A DNA stretch of 10,239 nt. Origin: an uncultured Alphaproteobacteria bacterium. GTDB lineage: Bacteria > Pseudomonadota > Alphaproteobacteria > CAKMZR01. Each line of letters begins with the position of its first letter. The first letter of the stretch is position 1. The notes below the pieces were generated by a model. The model saw nothing but the letters and a program-made list of their open reading frames with translations. It did no database searches and was not told the DNA's origin. A program made the position numbers and the translations under genes. Location of the stretch: the NCBI GenBank assembly GCA_929200455.1, contig CAKMZR010000002.1, forward strand, positions 23,873 to 34,111, in the 5' to 3' direction. Positions 6,148 through 10,239 of this stretch are shown here, piece after piece.

Positions 6148-7020
6148 ATGGAAAATCCTTCCGCACCCGCATCCGTCTCCCCAGAGTGGCTCGCCCAAAA
6201 CCTCGAGAATCACGACAAAATCCTCGTGCTCGCTTGCCACTGCGACCCCGCGTCTCACAACACCCAAAAAACTATCGAACTCTACGAAAATCTCCACATC
6301 CCCAACGCCATCCTTTGCGACGTCTCAGACCTTTCCGATAGCCTCTCCCCCTTCCCTCACCAAGCCCCCTCTGCCGAAGACTTCATAAAAAAAATACAAA
6401 AACTCGGAATCTCTCCCCACAAACATATCGTCTGCTACTCCTTCGGACCCATACCCGCCGCCCCAAGAATATGGTGGCTCCTACGACTCTTCGGATTCCA
6501 AAATGTCAGCGTACTCAATACATCCCTCTCATCATGGGAAAAAAATAACTTCCCCGTCTCCTCTCAAAAATATACGCCCCCAAGACCACTCCACGAACCC
6601 ATCTCCGTCGAATACCAACACCACCTCATCGCAGACCACATCCAAGTCCTGCACGCCGTCTCACAAAATGATGACTCACCCAAAGTCATAGACGCACGAT
6701 CAAAAGAACGATTCTTCGCCATGAGCCCAGAACCACGAGAACCCTCAACCTCAGGCCATATCACCGGATCTCTCAATATGCCCTTCCCCCTCGTCTTCTC
6801 CCAAGAAAATCTACCTCTCTTGCCAAAAACACGACTACGACAACTCTTCGCAGAACACTATGTCGACCCCGACAAACCCCACATCTTCACTTGCGGCTCC
6901 GGCGTCACCGCCTGCGTCCTTGCTTGGGCCCAAGCCTCCGTCGGATGCCAAGACAGTGCCGTCTACGACGGTTCATGGGCCCATTGGATTAGCGACCCCT
7001 CTCGACCCACATCTCCCTAA
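6148..7020 (+). CDS. sseA: 3-mercaptopyruvate sulfurtransferase-like (tandem rhodanese)
   Basis: This enzyme family moves sulfur from 3-mercaptopyruvate (or thiosulfate) to a thiol acceptor or cyanide through a cysteine persulfide. The 290 residues form two rhodanese domains: an inactive N-terminal one (about 10-140, with APRIWWLLRLFG) and a catalytic one (about 155-285). The active loop is CGSGVTAC with Cys249; the CGSGVTA form, as opposed to CRxGxR, marks mercaptopyruvate specificity. Arg188 and Arg197 (SKERF and PEPRE) have the nine-residue spacing of the two substrate-binding arginines of mammalian MST, and VYDGSWAHW follows as in E. coli SseA. The start ATG has only a weak AGAG-type site; an in-frame ATG at 6094 is closed by TGA. 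The stop overlaps that of dapE on the other strand. N-domain motifs are rather divergent (CYSFG where VYD is common). Confidence 0.9.
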   Translation: MENPSAPASVSPEWLAQNLENHDKILVLACHCDPASHNTQKTIELYENLHIPNAILCDVSDLSDSLSPFPHQAPSAEDFIKKIQKLGISPHKHIVCYSFGPIPAAPRIWWLLRLFGFQNVSVLNTSLSSWEKNNFPVSSQKYTPPRPLHEPISVEYQHHLIADHIQVLHAVSQNDDSPKVIDARSKERFFAMSPEPREPSTSGHITGSLNMPFPLVFSQENLPLLPKTRLRQLFAEHYVDPDKPHIFTCGSGVTACVLAWAQASVGCQDSAVYDGSWAHWISDPSRPTSP

Positions 7021-8228
7021 CTTCTGCCTCTCTCCTCCAGTAGCTTCCGCGCAAACCTGCGAGTCACATCCCCGTAGACCTCCGTCAAAGACTCCAAATC
7101 CTGCAAAGAAACCCTCTCGTCCACCCCATGCATCGTCTTGCCACACAAACCAAAATCCGCTACCGCACAAAAATCTTTCACAAAGCGTGAATCACTCGTT
7201 CCCCCCACCGTCGACCACTCCGGCGTTATTCCCAACACCTCCCGACAACTCTCCGTAATACTCTCCACCCCCACGCCAGGAGCCGTCATAAAGCTCGTTG
7301 CATTGCAACGCATCTCAAGATCATAACTGCCCTCAGGCTCTCCCACATTCAAAAGCAATGTCCCAAGAAACATCTTCAGACTCTCCTCAGTATGAAGATC
7401 ATTAAACCTCACATTAAAATATCCAGTCGCACGACCAGGTATCACATTCGACGCACCTTGACTCACCTCTATCGACGTCACCGACAACCGCGTCGCCTCA
7501 AAAAATTCTGAACCCTTGTCAAAACTTACCTCCACAAGCGGCCGCAAAAGCCTCAAAAGCCTATGCACCGCATTGTCCGCCAAGTCCACATAGCCCGTGT
7601 GGCCTTGGCGACCTTTCACGTGCAAAATTCCATGCAACGAACCCCTCCTCCCCACCTTCAACGCATCCCCCAATCTCTCAGAAGAAGTCGGCTCTCCGTT
7701 CAAACAAAAATCCCAACGCTCGCCCTCATCATACAAAAAAGGAAGTGCACGTGCAGCCCCGTTCACCGCTGCCGCCTCCTCGTCACTCGTCACAAAAAAA
7801 GAAATCGGAATACCCAAACCCTCCAATGCACCAGACTCATACAAACGCCTCAACGCCGCTACATAACACGCAACTCCACCCTTCATATCCACCGCACCAC
7901 GACCCACCATCACCTCACCCTCTTCCCCCCAATCCCGTACCTCACCCCCAAACGGATCACAACTCCAAGCCTCTTCATCTCCAGGAGGAACCACATCCAC
8001 ATGTCCCAAAAATAACAAACCACCCTCGCCCTCCCCATACCTTCCGTACAAATTCTCTACCCGTTCCTCCCCCTCGCCAAAACTCAGTCGCCTCACGCAA
8101 AAGTCCATACCCTCCAGCCACGCACCTATCTTATCAAGACTCCCACCGTCACGAGGCGATACACTCCTGCACCCTATCAAACTCTTCAATACCTGAGACG
8201 GATCCCTTACCTCTGCTCCTGTAGTCAA
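7017..8228 (-). CDS. dapE: Succinyl-diaminopimelate desuccinylase
   Basis: DapE is a two-zinc M20-family amidase that hydrolyses N-succinyl-LL-diaminopimelate to LL-diaminopimelate and succinate, for lysine and peptidoglycan. The 403 residues include the metal-site motifs in order: GHVDVVPPG with His76, GRGAVDMKGG with Asp114, SDEE with the catalytic Glu150 and metal ligand Glu151, NGEP with Glu179, and the C-terminal MHGVDE with His367. The dimerisation lid domain (about 190-300, starting GRRGSLHGILHVKGRQGHTGY) is present. The start is TTG, two bases after the dapD stop, with GAGGGG nine bases upstream inside dapD; the family alignment starts at about residue 9, so TTG fits. At slightly over 400 residues it is longer than the common 375-385. 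Gly, Glu and Arg are enriched by the strand bias. Confidence 0.96.
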   Translation of the reverse strand: MTTGAEVRDPSQVLKSLIGCRSVSPRDGGSLDKIGAWLEGMDFCVRRLSFGEGEERVENLYGRYGEGEGGLLFLGHVDVVPPGDEEAWSCDPFGGEVRDWGEEGEVMVGRGAVDMKGGVACYVAALRRLYESGALEGLGIPISFFVTSDEEAAAVNGAARALPFLYDEGERWDFCLNGEPTSSERLGDALKVGRRGSLHGILHVKGRQGHTGYVDLADNAVHRLLRLLRPLVEVSFDKGSEFFEATRLSVTSIEVSQGASNVIPGRATGYFNVRFNDLHTEESLKMFLGTLLLNVGEPEGSYDLEMRCNATSFMTAPGVGVESITESCREVLGITPEWSTVGGTSDSRFVKDFCAVADFGLCGKTMHGVDERVSLQDLESLTEVYGDVTRRFARKLLEERGRS

Positions 8229-8230
8229 TT

Positions 8231-9073
8231 TTACAAACCCCTCAACAACTCATTAATAGAAACCTTCGAACGCGTCTTCTCATCCACACGCTTCACAATC
8301 ACCGCACAATACAAATTCGGACCAGGAGAACCATCCGGTAAGGCCTTCCCCGCCATGCTCCCCGGAACCACCACACTGTACGCAGGAACACGACCACGGA
8401 ACGATTCTCCCGTCGTCCGATCAATAATTGTCGTCGAAGCCCCCAAAAAGACTCCCATCGACAATACCGCTCCCTCTTCAACCCTCACACCCTCCACCAC
8501 CTCAGATCGCGCCCCTATAAAACAATGATCCTCTATCACCACAGGACCCGCCTGCAAGGGCTCCAAAACCCCACCTATCCCCACTCCTCCCGACAAATGA
8601 ACATGCTTGCCAATCTGTGCACACGAACCCACCGTCGCCCACGTGTCCACCATCGTACCCTCATCCACATACGCTCCCACATTCACAAAACTCGGCATCA
8701 ACACCACGTCCCTACCCACATACGCCGAATACCTCACCACACAACTCGGAACCGCCCGAAAACCAAAACCTCGGAAATCTTCCTCACCCCAACCGTCAAA
8801 CTTATTCCTCACCTTGTCCCACCATACCCCCGCATCTCCAGAACCTCCACGAACCAACTTCATCGCATTCAGGCGAAATGACAACAATACCGCCTTCTTC
8901 AACCACTGATTCACATGCCAAACCCCATCCCGCTTCTCCGCTACCCTCACCTCTCCCTTGTCCAACATCCCCAAAACCTCATCCACATCCCTACGTACCT
9001 CGCCTTCCGTACGCTCATTATACTCCGCCCGATGCTCAAACCATTCTTCCACGCGCTCTTCAAGTCCCGACAT
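8231..9073 (-). CDS. dapD: Tetrahydrodipicolinate N-succinyltransferase
   Basis: DapD transfers succinyl from succinyl-CoA to tetrahydrodipicolinate, the first committed step of the succinylase route to diaminopimelate. I place the start at the ATG at 9073, giving 280 residues (E. coli has 274): AAAGGAG lies exactly six bases upstream, while the earlier in-frame starts at 9100, 9097 and 9079 have no usable site. The N-terminal helical domain ends in VNQWLKKAVLLSFRLN, and residues 115-235 form a left-handed beta-helix of hexapeptide repeats (VGAYVDEGTMVDTWATVGS). Asp143 and Glu191 match the catalytic acid pair by position. The C-terminal part has PGPNLYCAVIVKRVDEKTR. The start overlaps the pgk end by 14 bases and dapE follows after 2 bases, so the three genes look co-translated. 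Confidence 0.97.
   Translation of the reverse strand: MSGLEERVEEWFEHRAEYNERTEGEVRRDVDEVLGMLDKGEVRVAEKRDGVWHVNQWLKKAVLLSFRLNAMKLVRGGSGDAGVWWDKVRNKFDGWGEEDFRGFGFRAVPSCVVRYSAYVGRDVVLMPSFVNVGAYVDEGTMVDTWATVGSCAQIGKHVHLSGGVGIGGVLEPLQAGPVVIEDHCFIGARSEVVEGVRVEEGAVLSMGVFLGASTTIIDRTTGESFRGRVPAYSVVVPGSMAGKALPDGSPGPNLYCAVIVKRVDEKTRSKVSINELLRGL
8238..8243 (-). promoter_or_regulatory. Ribosome binding site of dapE, inside dapD
   Basis: GAGGGG in the last codons of dapD, nine bases before the TTG start of dapE. It supports the TTG and suggests that dapE translation depends on ribosomes finishing dapD. Confidence 0.55.
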
Positions 9074-10239
9074 ACTCATCTCCTTTCGTTTCCTCATCAC
9101 CCCTCAACACCTCTACCCCAGGCAAACGCCTTCCCTCCAAATACTCCAAAAAAGCTCCTCCCGCAAGAGATACATACCCCAAAGTATCTCCTCCGTCGAG
9201 ACTCACACCGCACACCTTCAACGCCGCTACCGTATCGCCACCACCTCCCACCGTCACACAACCCCTCCGAGTCGCACGCTCCAACAAAGCCACAAAACCC
9301 ATCGTACCCCCACAAAATCTCTCGTCCTCAAACAGTCCCAACGGACCGTTCCACACAATCCGCTCCGCAATCTCCATGCTCCTCCCCAACCTCTCAAGCG
9401 TCAAAGGACCCACATCCAATGCCCGTTCATTCTCGCCAATCTCTCCCACAGCACACACCCTCACCCCCAGTGGACCCTCCACCACCACGTCTTCAGGCAA
9501 GACCAAATCCACTCCCAAAGAACGCGCCTTCTCCTCTATACCCCGTGCATCATCCATCATACCCTCCTCCACCAGACTCTTCCCCAAACCACATCCTCTC
9601 ATCAACAAAAATGTATGGGCCATCGCACCTCCCAACACCAAAGTCTCCACCTTCTCCAGCAATCCCTCCAATAACGGCAACTTCGTCGAAATCTTTGAAC
9701 CTCCCACCACCGCAACCGTTCCCTCCCTACCTTCTCCCAATACTCCCTCCAACGCCGCCAACTCACGAGACAACAAATCCCCTCCCACACTCGGGAGATA
9801 CTTCGCCACTCCAGAAACCGAACTGTGTCCCCGATGGGCCACAGAAAAAGCATCCCCCACAAACAAATCTCCACACAAAGATATAGCCCTCGCCCAATCA
9901 TCGTCTCCCCTCGTCTCCCCTTCATGAAAACGTACATTCTCAAACAGTCCCACCTCGCCTTCACCCAATCCTGCTCCCAAACCCTCCCGCACATCCCCAA
10001 GCCAACGCACAGAACAACCCAACAACGACTCCACATCACCCAAAACTATACGAAGACTCAACCCCTCCTCATAACCCTTAGGACGTCCCAAGTGCGACAA
10101 AATCATCACCCGACACCCCGCCTCCTTCAACCTCAATAAAGTCGGGACATGTGCCTCTATCCGACTCCTATCCCTCACGGTGCCTCCCTCCATCGGCACA
10201 TTAAAATCACAACGCACCAATACCCTCCCACCCCCGACT
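9060..10239 (-). CDS. pgk: Phosphoglycerate kinase (partial, N-terminus outside window)
   Basis: Pgk interconverts 1,3-bisphosphoglycerate and ADP with 3-phosphoglycerate and ATP in glycolysis and gluconeogenesis. The frame is open to the window edge and reads VGGGRVLVRCDFNVP, so the true start lies just outside; the TTG at 10220 is an internal Leu codon. About 392 codons are visible of the usual 390-400. Motifs in order: RCDFNVP, SHLGRPKG, LFENVRFHEGE, VGDAFSVAHRGHSS, GGSKISTKLPLL, GGAMAHTFL, WNGPLGLFE and, for nucleotide binding, VGGGGDTVAAL, then SLAGGAFLEYLEG. A Cys replaces the common Val or Ala before the substrate-binding Asp. Of 386 residues counted, 65 are Gly, 10 Pro, 31 Arg and 10 Lys, a strongly skewed composition. 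It ends in TGA overlapping dapD. Confidence 0.97.
   Translation of the reverse strand, partial: VGGGRVLVRCDFNVPMEGGTVRDRSRIEAHVPTLLRLKEAGCRVMILSHLGRPKGYEEGLSLRIVLGDVESLLGCSVRWLGDVREGLGAGLGEGEVGLFENVRFHEGETRGDDDWARAISLCGDLFVGDAFSVAHRGHSSVSGVAKYLPSVGGDLLSRELAALEGVLGEGREGTVAVVGGSKISTKLPLLEGLLEKVETLVLGGAMAHTFLLMRGCGLGKSLVEEGMMDDARGIEEKARSLGVDLVLPEDVVVEGPLGVRVCAVGEIGENERALDVGPLTLERLGRSMEIAERIVWNGPLGLFEDERFCGGTMGFVALLERATRRGCVTVGGGGDTVAALKVCGVSLDGGDTLGYVSLAGGAFLEYLEGRRLPGVEVLRGDEETKGDEYVGT
9080..9086 (-). promoter_or_regulatory. Ribosome binding site of dapD, inside pgk
   Basis: AAAGGAG near the end of pgk, six bases before the dapD ATG at 9073. It decides that start over the closer ATG at 9079, which would have no spacing at all. 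Confidence 0.85.

Noticed and set aside
6975..6984. Perfect 10-base palindrome ATGGGCCCAT near the end of sseA
   Set aside because: It encodes part of the conserved GSWAHW segment and has no T-run, so it is neither a terminator nor a likely operator.
8617..9927. A 436-codon open frame on the plus strand, very rich in Pro, Ser and Thr
   Set aside because: It lies opposite dapD and pgk, which have full family motifs. The Pro/Ser/Thr content is what the C-rich strand gives in any frame, and no domain is visible.

Overview
The window looks like a chromosomal segment of an alphaproteobacterium. The SerC is of the shorter-motif type typical of that class, EF-Tu, EF-G, S12 and S7 read as bacterial and alphaproteobacteria-like, and DapD/DapE point to a diaminopimelate cell wall. 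The placement is inferred from remembered family patterns; the genus is not identified. No mobile element, CRISPR array, phage gene, tRNA or rRNA was seen.

Layout. On the minus strand, reading from right to left, positions 4045-1 hold the str operon: rpsL, rpsG, fusA and the first 218 codons of tuf, which runs off the left edge. It is preceded by an unusually long leader (3659-4045) with small repeats and a candidate UP-element promoter near 4052-4098. Just upstream on the same strand is a small unrecognised lipoprotein gene with a TPR-like half (4141-4527). A 388-base divergent regulatory region (4528-4915) separates it from two plus-strand genes, serC (phosphoserine aminotransferase) and sseA (3-mercaptopyruvate sulfurtransferase-like). 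These meet, tail to tail with a 4-base overlap, a minus-strand operon pgk-dapD-dapE that runs in from the right edge (pgk lacks its first residues).

How the genes work together. The left part makes the ribosome and translation factors. serC serves serine synthesis (and possibly pyridoxal phosphate synthesis), and its neighbour sseA handles sulfur from a cysteine-derived ketoacid. pgk is glycolytic, and dapD/dapE are two steps of the succinylase branch of the lysine/diaminopimelate pathway; tight overlaps suggest these three are translated as one unit.

The most striking global property is a very strong strand asymmetry: the plus strand is C- and A-rich and the minus strand G- and T-rich, whichever way genes point. 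It is strong enough to shift protein composition, with Gly/Val/Arg-rich proteins from minus-strand genes and Pro/His/Ser-rich ones from plus-strand genes. The window is mostly housekeeping; the less explained parts are the two non-coding regions around the lipoprotein gene and the lipoprotein itself.
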